The notes under the pieces: model-generated | Told to the model about the DNA's origin: nothing | The model's database searches: none | Seen by the model: only the letters and a program-made list of their open reading frames with translations | Program-made: the position numbers and the translations under genes | In this document: piece after piece, positions 43,876-51,881 of the stretch | Layout of the letters: each line of letters starts with the position of its first letter | Numbering within the stretch: position 1 is the first letter of the stretch | Assembly: GCF_025506335.1 (NCBI RefSeq) | Contig: NZ_JANZYO010000002.1 | Span: 234,221-298,220, forward strand | Direction of reading: 5' to 3' | Source of the DNA: Mumia quercus | Lineage (GTDB): Bacteria; Actinomycetota; Actinomycetes; Propionibacteriales; Nocardioidaceae | DNA: 64,000 nt

Positions 43876-43903
43876 AAAAAATGCCCCTCGGTGTACGAGA
43901 GGC
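43876..43903 (-). terminator. Attenuator terminator of cimA
   Basis: On the minus strand the mRNA forms a stem from GCCTCTCG and CGAGGGGC (43903-43896 with 43890-43883; one G-U pair) with loop TACAC, followed at once by six U (43881-43876). This rho-independent terminator lies between the leader peptide and cimA. A competing pairing is visible upstream: GCGCGTC at the end of the leader peptide matches GACGCGC just before the terminator. Confidence 0.82.
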
Positions 43904-43927
43904 TGCGCGTCGGACCCGGGAGGTGGA

Positions 43928-43969
43928 TCAGACGCGCCGACTAATGACGAGGCAGGTCACGCGAAGCAT
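43928..43969 (-). CDS. Leader peptide of the cimA attenuator
   Basis: A 13-codon open frame reads MLRVTCLVISRRV. Six of its 13 residues are Leu, Val or Ile (L, V, L, V, I, V), as expected of a leader that senses charged branched-chain tRNAs. The ATG at 43969 follows TAGAGT, a -10-like box, by six bases, so the message is probably leaderless and the peptide is the first thing translated. Ribosome stalling on low branched-chain tRNA would favour the antiterminator and allow cimA expression. This control is inferred from layout. Confidence 0.75.
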   Translation of the reverse strand: MLRVTCLVISRRV

Positions 43970-43975
43970 GGGCCC

Positions 43976-43985
43976 ACTCTAGACT
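43976..43985. promoter_or_regulatory. Overlapping divergent -10 boxes
   Basis: The minus -10 (TAGAGT, 43981-43976) and the plus -10 (TAGACT, 43980-43985) share two bases. The first serves the cimA leader, the second the oxidoreductase at 43995, which starts nine bases further on. RNA polymerase cannot occupy both, so the two promoters should compete. Confidence 0.55.
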
Positions 43986-43994
43986 GACGGGACC

Positions 43995-45077
43995 ATGACT
44001 TCCACCGCTGCCCTCGACAACGTGTCCAACCTGACCGTGCGGCTGGCGAGCCGGCCTCAGGGAGAAGCGACGGTCGACAACTTCGCGCTGGCGCGTGAGT
44101 CGATCCCCACGCCCGGCGACAACGAGGTGCTCCTGCGCACGATCTACCTCTCGCTCGACCCCTACATGCGCGGCCGGATGTCCGAGGCGGAGTCGTACGC
44201 CGAGCCCGTCCCGGTCGGCGGGATCATGGAGGGTGGCACGGTCTGCGAGGTGATCGAGTCCCACACCGACATGGTCGAGGTCGGCGACATCGTCCTCGCG
44301 CACACCGGCTGGCAGGAGTACGCCGTCGCGTCCGACAAGGCGGTCCGCACGATCGACAGCACGAGCGCCCCGATCTCTACCGCGCTCGGCGTCCTCGGGA
44401 TGCCCGGTTTCACCGCGTACGCAGGTCTGCTGCAGATCGGCGCCCCTCAGCCGTCGGAGACGGTCGTCGTCGCCGCGGCCGCCGGTCCCGTCGGGTCCGC
44501 CGTCGGCCAGATCGCGCAGCTGAAGGGCGCCCGCGCCGTCGGCATCGCCGGTGGTCCCGAGAAGGTCGCGTACGTCAAGGAGGAGCTGGGCTTCGAGGTC
44601 GCGCTCGACCACCGCGCCCCGGACTTCGCCGACAGCCTCGCGGCGGCGACCCCGGAGGGCATCGACGTCTACTTCGAGAACGTCGGCGGCAAGGTCTTCG
44701 ACGCGGTCCTCCCCCGCATGAACGAGTTCGGACGCATCCCCGTCTGCGGCCTCGTCTCGCAGTACGACACGACGTCGCTTCCGGCGGGGCCCGACCGGGT
44801 CCCGATGCTGATGAGCCGCATCCTGACCAAGAGCCTGACCGTGCGCGGCTTCATCCAGCGGGAGTTCGTCCGCGCCTACTACCGCGACTTCCTGCAGGAC
44901 ATGCGGGGGTGGTTGGCGGCCGGCAAGATCCACTACCGCGAGGACGTGGTGCACGGCCTCGAGAACGCGCCCGAGGCGTTCCTCGGCATGCTGCGCGGCG
45001 AGAACTTCGGCAAGCTCGTCGTCCAGGTGGGCGACGACCCGACGGCCTCTCCCCCGCCCGCGACGGCGGCCTCGTGA
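43995..45077 (+). CDS. NADP-dependent oxidoreductase (MDR superfamily, CurA-like)
   Basis: A 360-residue zinc-independent medium-chain reductase. It has SLDPYMRGRM near residue 52, GMPGFTAYAGLLQIG and the nucleotide-binding AAAAGPVGSAVGQIAQLKG near 160-180, then YFENVGG. This subfamily includes curcumin reductase CurA and leukotriene B4/2-alkenal reductases, which reduce the C=C bond of enones and enals. The substrate is unknown. Its stop overlaps the next gene by 4 nt (GTGA), so the two are co-translated. Confidence 0.9.
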   Translation: MTSTAALDNVSNLTVRLASRPQGEATVDNFALARESIPTPGDNEVLLRTIYLSLDPYMRGRMSEAESYAEPVPVGGIMEGGTVCEVIESHTDMVEVGDIVLAHTGWQEYAVASDKAVRTIDSTSAPISTALGVLGMPGFTAYAGLLQIGAPQPSETVVVAAAAGPVGSAVGQIAQLKGARAVGIAGGPEKVAYVKEELGFEVALDHRAPDFADSLAAATPEGIDVYFENVGGKVFDAVLPRMNEFGRIPVCGLVSQYDTTSLPAGPDRVPMLMSRILTKSLTVRGFIQREFVRAYYRDFLQDMRGWLAAGKIHYREDVVHGLENAPEAFLGMLRGENFGKLVVQVGDDPTASPPPATAAS

Positions 45078-45763
45078 CCCGACCTGTCCCCGTCCCCGAG
45101 GTGGTGACCGCGCTCTACGTCGTTCTCACGGACGAGCCGCTGGACACCGACCTCGCCGCACCTCCCGTCCCGCCGCCGAGCCTGCTGCTCGCGCGCGGCT
45201 CCAGCCCGAAGGCCGTCCGGTTCGCCGAGTCGCTCCCGTACGCGACCGCAGTCACAGCCGACTCGTCGCCGAGCGAGGCGGTCGAGACACAGCGGCGTAC
45301 GCAGGCGGCGGCGCGCGCCCTCGCGGCGGAGCACGTCGGCGTCGTCGTCGATGCCGCGGTGCCCCGCCTGCTCACGTCCCCGTCGCACCCTGACCTCGTC
45401 CGCGCGAGCGACTGGTTCGTCCTGGAGCACCCGAGCGACGACGTGTCCACCACGCACGGGCTGACGCGGTTCGGGCTGCCGGAGCTCGTGGTCACCGACG
45501 TCGAGGACGGGCGCCTGCCGATGTACGACGCGGTGCTCACCGGTGTCGCGCAACGCATCGTCGAGGAGTGGCCCGACAACGACCCCGTCGGGCCGGCCAC
45601 GATCACGTTGCGCGACGTCGCGCGCGGATACGGCGACGCGTCCGCCGGCGGGGACGACCCGACGCTGGCGCGCAGCGTCGACGTCACCCTGACGTACGAC
45701 GCCGAGGACGAGCGGATCGTCGTGACGCTGCACGACGATCCCGCCGTCGCCCTCTTCGCCTGA
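45074..45763 (+). CDS. Hypothetical protein coupled to the oxidoreductase
   Basis: The 229-residue product shows no recognised domain. It has no signal peptide or membrane helix and alternates hydrophobic strands with acidic loops. Internal features are LLLARGSSPKAVRFAESLPYA and WFVLEHPSDD. Good codon use and the GTGA overlap with the gene before support it as real. Function unknown. Confidence 0.6.
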   Translation: MTRPVPVPEVVTALYVVLTDEPLDTDLAAPPVPPPSLLLARGSSPKAVRFAESLPYATAVTADSSPSEAVETQRRTQAAARALAAEHVGVVVDAAVPRLLTSPSHPDLVRASDWFVLEHPSDDVSTTHGLTRFGLPELVVTDVEDGRLPMYDAVLTGVAQRIVEEWPDNDPVGPATITLRDVARGYGDASAGGDDPTLARSVDVTLTYDAEDERIVVTLHDDPAVALFA

Positions 45764-45774
45764 GCCTCTCCGGG

Positions 45775-46875
45775 TCAGGCGACGCGGTGCATCCACCCGT
45801 GCGAGTCGGGCGTACGACCGTACTGCAGGTCGATGAGCGCCTCGCGGATCGCCATGGTGACCTTGCCGCCGTCGCCGTCGCTGCTGACGACCTCGCCGCC
45901 GTCCCAGCGCAGGGAGCCGACGGGCGTCACGACCGCCGCGGTGCCGCAGGCGAACACCTCGGTGACCCGGCCGCTGGTGACACCGTCGATCCACTCGTCG
46001 ATGCTGAAGCGGCGCTGCTCGACCGTGTAGCCGAGGTCGGTCGCGATCGTGCCGAGCGCGTCGCGGGTGATGCCCTCGAGGATCGAGTCGCTCGCCGGCG
46101 TGACGATGGTGCCGTCGTCGTGGACGAAGTAGAGGTTCATCCCGCCGAGCTCTTCGATGTAGGTGTGCTGCTCGGAGTCGAGGAAGACGACCTGCTCGCA
46201 CCCGTGCTCGGCGGCGATCTGCTGCGGGAGGAGGCTCGAGGCGTAGTTGCCGCCGCACTTCGCGGCGCCGGTGCCTCCCGCGCCGGCACGGGCGTACTCG
46301 CGCGACAGCCAGATGTTGACCGGCTTCACGCCGCCGGAGAAGTACGCGCCGGCGGGCGACGCGATCACGCAGTACGTGACGTGCTTGCTCGGCCTGACAC
46401 CGAGGAACGCCTCGGAGGCGAACATGAACGGCCGCAGGTACAGGCTGGTCTCACCGCCGGTCGGGACCCATGCCCGGTCGGTCTGGACGAGGGCGTCGAT
46501 CGACCCGATGAACCAGTCGGTCGGGAGCTCGGGAAGCGCCAGGCGCTGGGCGGACCGCGCGAACCGCTCGGCGTTCGCCTCCGGACGGAACGTCCAGATC
46601 GAGCCGTCGGCGTGCGCGTAGGCCTTGAGGCCCTCGAAGATCTCCTGCGCGTAGTGCAGGACAGCGGTCGCCGGGTCGAGCTGGAGCGGGCCGTACTGCT
46701 TGACCGTGGGCGCGGTCCATCCGGTCTGCGGCGTCCACTCGGCGGTGAACATGTGGTCGGTGAAGTGCACCCCGAACCCGGGGTTGGCGAGGATCTCGGC
46801 GCGACGCTGCTCGGGCACGGGCGAGGGCGTCGGCTCCAGCGCGTACGAGAACGTGGCGTCGGCGGAGGTGGTCAT
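45775..46875 (-). CDS. ilvE: Branched-chain amino acid aminotransferase
   Basis: IlvE makes the last step of Leu, Ile and Val synthesis by transferring an amino group from glutamate. The 366-residue fold-type IV enzyme has the PLP Lys in GAAKCGGNYASSLLPQ, EELGGMNLYFV and FACGTAAVVTPVG, all class IV signatures. The ATG at 46875 (MTTSADATF) gives the normal length. It follows leuB by 49 nt on the same strand and probably shares its transcript. Confidence 0.95.
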   Translation of the reverse strand: MTTSADATFSYALEPTPSPVPEQRRAEILANPGFGVHFTDHMFTAEWTPQTGWTAPTVKQYGPLQLDPATAVLHYAQEIFEGLKAYAHADGSIWTFRPEANAERFARSAQRLALPELPTDWFIGSIDALVQTDRAWVPTGGETSLYLRPFMFASEAFLGVRPSKHVTYCVIASPAGAYFSGGVKPVNIWLSREYARAGAGGTGAAKCGGNYASSLLPQQIAAEHGCEQVVFLDSEQHTYIEELGGMNLYFVHDDGTIVTPASDSILEGITRDALGTIATDLGYTVEQRRFSIDEWIDGVTSGRVTEVFACGTAAVVTPVGSLRWDGGEVVSSDGDGGKVTMAIREALIDLQYGRTPDSHGWMHRVA

Positions 46876-46924
46876 GGTTGGCACGGTACTTGACCTTTCG
46901 GACGGTGACGAGAGGGGACCTGGG

Positions 46925-47989
46925 TCACACCTCGGATACGTCACCGGCCACGCGCGCCGCGATGGCCTCCCCCACCTCCTTGGTGGTGCGCTTGCCCGTA
47001 CGGGAGGTGATGTCGGCGGCGATCGCACGGTCGACCTGAGCGGCGGCCTCGGACAGCCCGAGGTGGTCGAGCATCAGCGCGACGGACCCGATGGCGGCCG
47101 TCGGGTCCGCGATGCCCTGGCCCGCGATGTCCGGCGCGGAGCCGTGGACCGGCTCGAACATGCTCGGAGCCGTACGGTCGGGGTTGACGTTGCCGCTCGC
47201 TGCGAGGCCGATGCCTCCGGAGATGGCTCCGGCGAGGTCGGTGAGGATGTCGCCGAAGAGGTTGTCCGTGACGATCACGTCGAACCGCGCAGGGTCGGTC
47301 ACGAGGAAGATCGTCGCCGCGTCGACGTGCAGGTAGTCGACGGTGACGTCGGGGAACTCCGGCGCGACGGCGGCGACGATGCGCGACCAGAGGTTGCCGG
47401 AGTGCACGAGGACGTTGGTCTTGTGGACGAGCGTGAGCTTCTTGCGGCGGGCCTGCGCACGCGCGAAGGCGTCACGGACGACGCGCTCCACGCCGAAGGC
47501 GGTGTTGAGGCTGACCTCGGTCGCCACCTCGTGCGGGGTGTCGGCCCGGAGCCTGCCGCCGTTGCCGACGTACGGGCCCTCGGTGCCCTCGCGCACGACG
47601 ACGAAGTCGACGTCGCCGGGGTCGCGGAGCGGGGAGTCCACCTGTGAGTACGTCTTCGTGGGACGCAGGTTCACGTAGTGGTCGAGCTCGAAGCGAAGAC
47701 GGAGCAGGAGGTTGCGCTCCAGGAGGCCGGCAGGCAGTCGGGGATCGCCCGGCTTGCCACCGATCGCGCCGAGAAGGATGGCGTCGTGGCCGCGGATCTC
47801 GGCCAGCGTCGCGTCAGGAAGGACCTCTCCCGTGTCGAGGTAGTGCTCGGCTCCGAGCACGTACGTCGTCTGCGCGAACGTCACGTCGTGGACGCGCGCG
47901 ACCTCGTCGAGGACGCGGGTCGCCTCCGCGACGACCTCGGGGCCGATCCCGTCTCCGGGGATGACGGCCAGGGAGAAGCTGCGTGTCAT
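46925..47989 (-). CDS. leuB: 3-Isopropylmalate dehydrogenase
   Basis: LeuB oxidises 3-isopropylmalate in leucine synthesis, and related enzymes also act on 3-methylmalate from citramalate. The 354-residue product has [42 protein letters not shown] with Asp metal ligands and [19 protein letters not shown] start at ATG 47989, which follows a -10-like TAGAGT by seven bases. A palindrome just upstream (48014-48032) may be an operator. It is followed by ilvE. Confidence 0.95.
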   Translation of the reverse strand: MTRSFSLAVIPGDGIGPEVVAEATRVLDEVARVHDVTFAQTTYVLGAEHYLDTGEVLPDATLAEIRGHDAILLGAIGGKPGDPRLPAGLLERNLLLRLRFELDHYVNLRPTKTYSQVDSPLRDPGDVDFVVVREGTEGPYVGNGGRLRADTPHEVATEVSLNTAFGVERVVRDAFARAQARRKKLTLVHKTNVLVHSGNLWSRIVAAVAPEFPDVTVDYLHVDAATIFLVTDPARFDVIVTDNLFGDILTDLAGAISGGIGLAASGNVNPDRTAPSMFEPVHGSAPDIAGQGIADPTAAIGSVALMLDHLGLSEAAAQVDRAIAADITSRTGKRTTKEVGEAIAARVAGDVSEV

Positions 47990-48013
47990 GTCTCGCACTC
48001 TACTCGTACGGGT

Positions 48014-48032
48014 CCCAGCATCTGATACTGGG
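48014..48032. promoter_or_regulatory. Palindrome upstream of the leuB promoter
   Basis: The 19-bp sequence CCCAGCATCTGATACTGGG fits CCCAGnATCnGATnCTGGG, a near-perfect dyad. It is centred about 35 bases before the leuB start, close to the -35 region. The symmetry suits an IclR- or LysR-type dimer controlling leucine genes (such as the LtbR/NdgR family of actinobacteria), but no such gene is in the window. Confidence 0.6.
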
Positions 48033-48059
48033 ATCTCACGATCCGGTCAGACTGGCGGG

Positions 48060-48212
48060 TCAGTTGTCGTCGGGGCGCGGCCCGCCGTTGTCCCGCAGGT
48101 CCAGGGCGGTCTGGACGGGGTTGCGCGGGCCGTCGGCGCGCGCGTCGTCGCTCATGGAGCTGTCGGACCAGTGGCGGCTCGGGCCCCACTCGGAGTACTG
48201 CATCTCGTACAT
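48060..48212 (-). CDS. 50-residue microprotein, unknown function
   Basis: A short reading frame starts at ATG 48212 with AGGAGA about six bases upstream, a very good Shine-Dalgarno. The product begins MYEMQYSEWGPSRHWSD and is polar with no helix; it ends in GPRPDDN. Trp, Tyr and Met are frequent for so short a peptide, and codon use is normal. Such a length escapes most gene finders. Function unknown. Confidence 0.6.
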   Translation of the reverse strand: MYEMQYSEWGPSRHWSDSSMSDDARADGPRNPVQTALDLRDNGGPRPDDN

Positions 48213-48355
48213 CGGTCTTCTCCTGTCAGAAGAGGGCGCACGTGGCGCCGGAGGGAAGCGGCGGCCGAACGGCTGAGAACCGAGTCCCCGGGACGGGAGA
48301 GATCAGGAGCGGTGCTGCGGGATCCTCGCTGCGGGTCGTCGGCCAACGCCAAGCA

Positions 48356-48392
48356 CCGCGGCGAGGTGTCGGCCTAGTGGGCCTCGCCGCGG
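48356..48392. other. Hairpin in the 316-nt gap 48213-48528
   Basis: CCGCGGCGAGG at 48356-48366 pairs perfectly with CCTCGCCGCGG at 48382-48392, loop 15 nt; AAAGGAGG follows at 48394-48401 with no convincing gene after it. The rest of the gap between the microprotein and the methyltransferase shows only the latter's promoter. It may be a small RNA or an untranslated leader of the methyltransferase. Confidence 0.4.
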
Positions 48393-48528
48393 CAAAGGAG
48401 GAATACGACCTGCGTCCGCATGATGCTGTCGACTGTAGGCGCGTCGAGGCGATCGTGCCAGCGGTTCTGGCAAGGATCTCGCCGATTGAGACTCTTGTCC
48501 GAGCCCTGACATGTGAAAGACTCGCCCT

Positions 48529-49092
48529 GTGAGCGCCCCCACCGAAGTACCCCCTCTCGTCGCGCGTGCCCTCGACCTCTCGAGGCGCAAGGGCTTCATC
48601 ACGGCCACGCGCAACGAGACCGGTCGCCTGCTCGCTGCGCTCGCGGCCTCCCGGACGGGCACGCTCGCCGAGCTCGGCACCGGGTGCGGCGTCGGCTCCG
48701 CCTGGCTGTCGAGCGGAGTCGCGAAGGGGTCGCGGGTCGTCAGCGCCGAGCTCGACCCGTCGCTCGCCGAGGCCGTGCAGGACCTCTTCGCCGACACGCC
48801 GTCGATCGAGGTGACCTCGGGAGACTGGAGCGCACTCGAGCAGCACGCGCCGTTCTCGCTGCTGTTCGTCGACGTGCGCGACGTCAAGCGCAGCGTCGAC
48901 CTCGTCGCCGACCTCATGGAGCCCGGCGGCATCGCCGTCCTCGACGACTTCACGCCGTCCTTCACCTGGCCGCCGATCTACGAGGGCCGCGTGGACGTCG
49001 TCCGCGAGCAGTGGCTGACCGACGAGCGGTTCATCGCCGTCGAGGTCATGGTCGCCGAGGACGCGTCGGTCATCCTCGCGACCCGCGTCTGA
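48529..49092 (+). CDS. Class I SAM-dependent methyltransferase (O-methyltransferase-like)
   Basis: The 187-residue product has the SAM-binding glycine loop AELGTGCGVGSAWLS near residues 46-60, VVSAELDP (motif II acidic residue) and FSLLFVDVRD near 110. It resembles the small catechol-type O-methyltransferases, but lacks enough motif for a substrate. GTG start at 48529, without an obvious Shine-Dalgarno. It runs alone towards the convergent yczE-type gene, ending 9 nt before it. Confidence 0.82.
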   Translation: MSAPTEVPPLVARALDLSRRKGFITATRNETGRLLAALAASRTGTLAELGTGCGVGSAWLSSGVAKGSRVVSAELDPSLAEAVQDLFADTPSIEVTSGDWSALEQHAPFSLLFVDVRDVKRSVDLVADLMEPGGIAVLDDFTPSFTWPPIYEGRVDVVREQWLTDERFIAVEVMVAEDASVILATRV

Positions 49093-49101
49093 CCTGAGGC
49101 G

Positions 49102-49782
49102 TCACGCGGGCTCGGGCGCAGGCTCGCGCTCTGGCACCCGCGCCTGGACGAACGGCAGGAAGAGCTGCACGAGCGGTCCGATCGCCAGCGCGTAGAGCAC
49201 GGTCCCGACGCCGACGGTGCCGCCGAGGACCCACCCGAGGGCGAGGACGGCGACCTCGACGGACGTCCGCATGAGCCGCACGCTGTAGCCGGCACGACGG
49301 ACGAGGCCGAGGAAGAGTCCGTCTCTCGGGCCGGGTCCGAGGTGCGCCCCGATGTAGAGCGCGCCGGCGAGGCCGTTGAGCACCACACCCGCCACCAGCA
49401 TCACGACACGCAGCGCGAGAGAGTCGGGCTGCGCGAGGAGCCAGAGCCCTTGGTCGACGGCGATGCCGATGAGGAGGACGTTCAGGATCGTCCCGAGGCC
49501 GGGCCACTGCCGCAGCGGGATCCACAGCACGAGGACGAGCGCACCGACGAGAATCGTGATCTGCCCGAAGGTGAGGGGCAGGTAGTGCGTCAGCCCTTCG
49601 TGGAACACGTCCCACGGGTCGAGCCCGAGGCCGGCCTCGATCATCAGCGCCATCGACCACCCGTACAGCAGGAGTCCGAAGACCAGCTGAGGCAACCGTC
49701 GGCCGAGGCCGCCGGAGCGCAGCTGCTCGAAGGGCGACTGGGTGTTCGGGGTGTAGGGAGCGCGGGCCATAGACGCCATCAT
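49102..49782 (-). CDS. YczE/YyaS/YitT-family membrane protein
   Basis: The 226-residue product has five predicted helices after a polar N-terminus and the family signature GLGLDPWDVFHEGL around residue 60. YczE homologues are often found beside MocR-type regulators; a MocR gene is divergent here, 50 nt away. It probably transports or helps export an unknown small molecule. Three ATG codons at 49782, 49779 and 49770 are in frame; the first is used. Confidence 0.82.
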   Translation of the reverse strand: MMASMARAPYTPNTQSPFEQLRSGGLGRRLPQLVFGLLLYGWSMALMIEAGLGLDPWDVFHEGLTHYLPLTFGQITILVGALVLVLWIPLRQWPGLGTILNVLLIGIAVDQGLWLLAQPDSLALRVVMLVAGVVLNGLAGALYIGAHLGPGPRDGLFLGLVRRAGYSVRLMRTSVEVAVLALGWVLGGTVGVGTVLYALAIGPLVQLFLPFVQARVPEREPAPEPA

Positions 49783-49791
49783 GGCAACAAC

Positions 49792-49832
49792 TGGACTACC
49801 TTTCGATAGCCAATCGTGGAAGAGTGGCTTAC
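49792..49832. promoter_or_regulatory. Repeated TGGnnTAC-like motifs between yczE and the MocR gene
   Basis: Three copies of a related motif lie in the divergent region: TGGACTAC at 49792-49799, TGGCTATC on the minus strand at 49805-49812 and TGGCTTAC at 49825-49832, touching the MocR start. MocR regulators usually bind two directly repeated half-sites plus an inverted one, so this set fits their operator. Confidence 0.5.
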
Positions 49833-51272
49833 ATGGCTGCTGCCACGTTGTCCGCCGCCCGCATGCTGACGCTGCTCGACCTCGCACCCGACGACCCTCC
49901 CGGCTACCGCGAGCTCGCCGACCTGGTGCGCCTGCTCGTCCTCGACGGACGCATCGCCGCCGGCACGCGGATGCCGAGCGAGCGCGAGCTCACCGACGCG
50001 CTGCCCGTCAGCCGGACGACGGTCACCCGCGCGTACGGCGTGCTGCGCGAGGCGGGCCTGCTGACCTCTCGGCGCGGCTCGGGCAGCGTGGTCACGCTCC
50101 CCCGCGGCACCCGCCCGCCGTACATGCCCGCCGCCGGCTCGAGCATGGTCGGCTGGACCATCGCGGCGGGTCAGGCGGCGCCGGGCGTCGGGCTGGCATA
50201 CGGACGCGCGCTGGAGCAGCTCCCGGAGTACCTGTCGCAGGCGGGCTACGAGACGCTCGGCGTGCCCGTGCTGCGCGAGCTCCTCGCGCAGCGCTACGCA
50301 GAGCGAGGACTCCCGACCGACCCTGACCAGATCCTGGTGACCTCCGGCGCGCAGTCCGCCCTCAGCCTGGTCGCCCGTACGCTCGCCTCGCGCGGCGACC
50401 GGGTGGCCGTGGAGAGCCCGACGTACGCCAACGCCATCGACTCGCTGCGCCGCTCGGGCCTTCGGGTCCTCGGCGTCCCCCACGACGGCCACCGGCTCGA
50501 CCTCGACGCGCTGGCCGGGGCCGTCCGCGCGGCGCCGGTCGCGTGGGCGTACCTGATCCCGGACTTCCAGAACCCCACCGGCTCGCTCATGGACGACGTG
50601 ACCCGGCAGGACGTCGCCTCCATCCTGCGCCGCTCCACCACCACGCCGATCGTCGACGAGACGATGGCCGAGCTCGCGCTCGACGTCGACGAGCGGGCGA
50701 TGCCGGTGCCGCTGGCGGCGCACCACCCCGGCGCCCTCACGGTGGGATCGGCGAGCAAGACGTTCTGGGGCGGCCTGCGGATCGGCTGGATCCGAGCGCC
50801 TCATGCGGACGTGCCCCGGCTGGTGGCCGCCCGCGAGACGTTCGACATCGGCACGGCCGTGCTCGAGCAGCTCGCGGTCGCCGAGCTGCTCCGGGTCCGC
50901 GGCGAGCTCCTCGAGGGGCGCCGCGAGCGGCTGCGTGCGCGGCGCGACGAGCTCGTCACCGCCCTGCGCGACCGGCTCCCGGACTGGGGAGTCAACTCGC
51001 CGGTCGGCGGCCTGTCGCTGTGGATCCGCCTCCCCGCGCGTGCGTCGAGCCGCCTCGCGGTCGCCGCCGAGGCGCACGACCTGCTCCTGACGGCCGGGCC
51101 GCGGTTCTTCCCCGACGGGGGCGGCGAGACCTCGTTGCGACTCCCGTACGCCCGCACGTCGGAGGACCTCGCCGACGCGGTGGACCGTCTGGCGCTGGCC
51201 TGGGACGACGTCCTCGACGGGCGCGCAACCCCATCGGCTCCGTCCCGACGCCGGCCCGTGCTCACCGCGTAG
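49833..51272 (+). CDS. MocR-family regulator (GntR domain fused to aminotransferase-like domain)
   Basis: The 479-residue product has an N-terminal GntR winged helix (about residues 25-90, with GTRMPSERELTDALPVSRTT) and a C-terminal fold-type I aminotransferase-like domain. The PLP-binding Lys is in GSASKTFWGGLRIGW. MocR proteins sense PLP or amino compounds and do not act as free aminotransferases. It is divergent from yczE, a typical pairing. Start at ATG 49833 with GGAAGA ten bases upstream; the frame opens at 49824. Confidence 0.9.
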   Translation: MAAATLSAARMLTLLDLAPDDPPGYRELADLVRLLVLDGRIAAGTRMPSERELTDALPVSRTTVTRAYGVLREAGLLTSRRGSGSVVTLPRGTRPPYMPAAGSSMVGWTIAAGQAAPGVGLAYGRALEQLPEYLSQAGYETLGVPVLRELLAQRYAERGLPTDPDQILVTSGAQSALSLVARTLASRGDRVAVESPTYANAIDSLRRSGLRVLGVPHDGHRLDLDALAGAVRAAPVAWAYLIPDFQNPTGSLMDDVTRQDVASILRRSTTTPIVDETMAELALDVDERAMPVPLAAHHPGALTVGSASKTFWGGLRIGWIRAPHADVPRLVAARETFDIGTAVLEQLAVAELLRVRGELLEGRRERLRARRDELVTALRDRLPDWGVNSPVGGLSLWIRLPARASSRLAVAAEAHDLLLTAGPRFFPDGGGETSLRLPYARTSEDLADAVDRLALAWDDVLDGRATPSAPSRRRPVLTA

Positions 51273-51311
51273 CCCTGTCACGGTCGCGCGGTAGCCGGAC
51301 ATGGACAGGAC

Positions 51312-51881
51312 GTGACGACTTCAGAACGGGTGCGCGAGGAACGCTTCCGCGCGCTGTACTCGGCCCACTTCGATGCGCTGCTCGCCTACGCGGTGCGGCG
51401 GACCCGACATCCCGACGATGCGGCCGACCTGGTCGCGGAGACCTTCCTCGTCGCCTGGCGCCGGCTCGACGAGCTGCCGACGGGTGACGAGAGCCGGCTC
51501 TGGCTGTACGTGGTGGCCCGTCACGTCCGCTCGAACGCCGAACGCAGCGGCCGTCGCCGCGAGCGCCTCGGCGAGCGGTTGCGCCAGCAGCTCACCGACG
51601 CGTTCGTGCCCGACCCGGCGGTCCGCGTCACCGAGCACGCCGCCGTACGCGCGGCGCTGCAGCGACTGGGGCCTGACGACCGCGAGCTCCTGATGCTGTC
51701 GGCATGGGAGGGCCTCGAGCCCCGCGAGATCGCCCACGTCCTCGAGATCAGCCCCACCGCAGTACGGACCCGTCTGTCCCGTGCTCGCCGACGGCTGCGC
51801 GATGCCCTCGGTGACGCGTCCCCTGCTCCCGGACACGAGATGAGTGTCCGCACCGCACCGAGTCCCCAGGAGGGACGATGA
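51312..51881 (+). CDS. ECF-family RNA polymerase sigma factor
   Basis: The 189-residue product has sigma region 2 (FRALYSAHFDALLAYAVRRT, then DDAADLVAETFLVAWRR) at residues 10-60 and region 4 (LGPDDRELLMLSAWEG, then EIAHVLEISPTAVRTRLSRAR) at about 115-165. The adjacent membrane gene, joined by an ATGA overlap, occupies the place of an anti-sigma factor. GTG start at 51312. Its target promoters are unknown. Confidence 0.92.
   Translation: MTTSERVREERFRALYSAHFDALLAYAVRRTRHPDDAADLVAETFLVAWRRLDELPTGDESRLWLYVVARHVRSNAERSGRRRERLGERLRQQLTDAFVPDPAVRVTEHAAVRAALQRLGPDDRELLMLSAWEGLEPREIAHVLEISPTAVRTRLSRARRRLRDALGDASPAPGHEMSVRTAPSPQEGR

Noticed and set aside
48242-48532. 96-codon plus-strand frame before the methyltransferase
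   Set aside because: Composition is non-coding, no ribosome site at the start, and it ends inside the methyltransferase start region.
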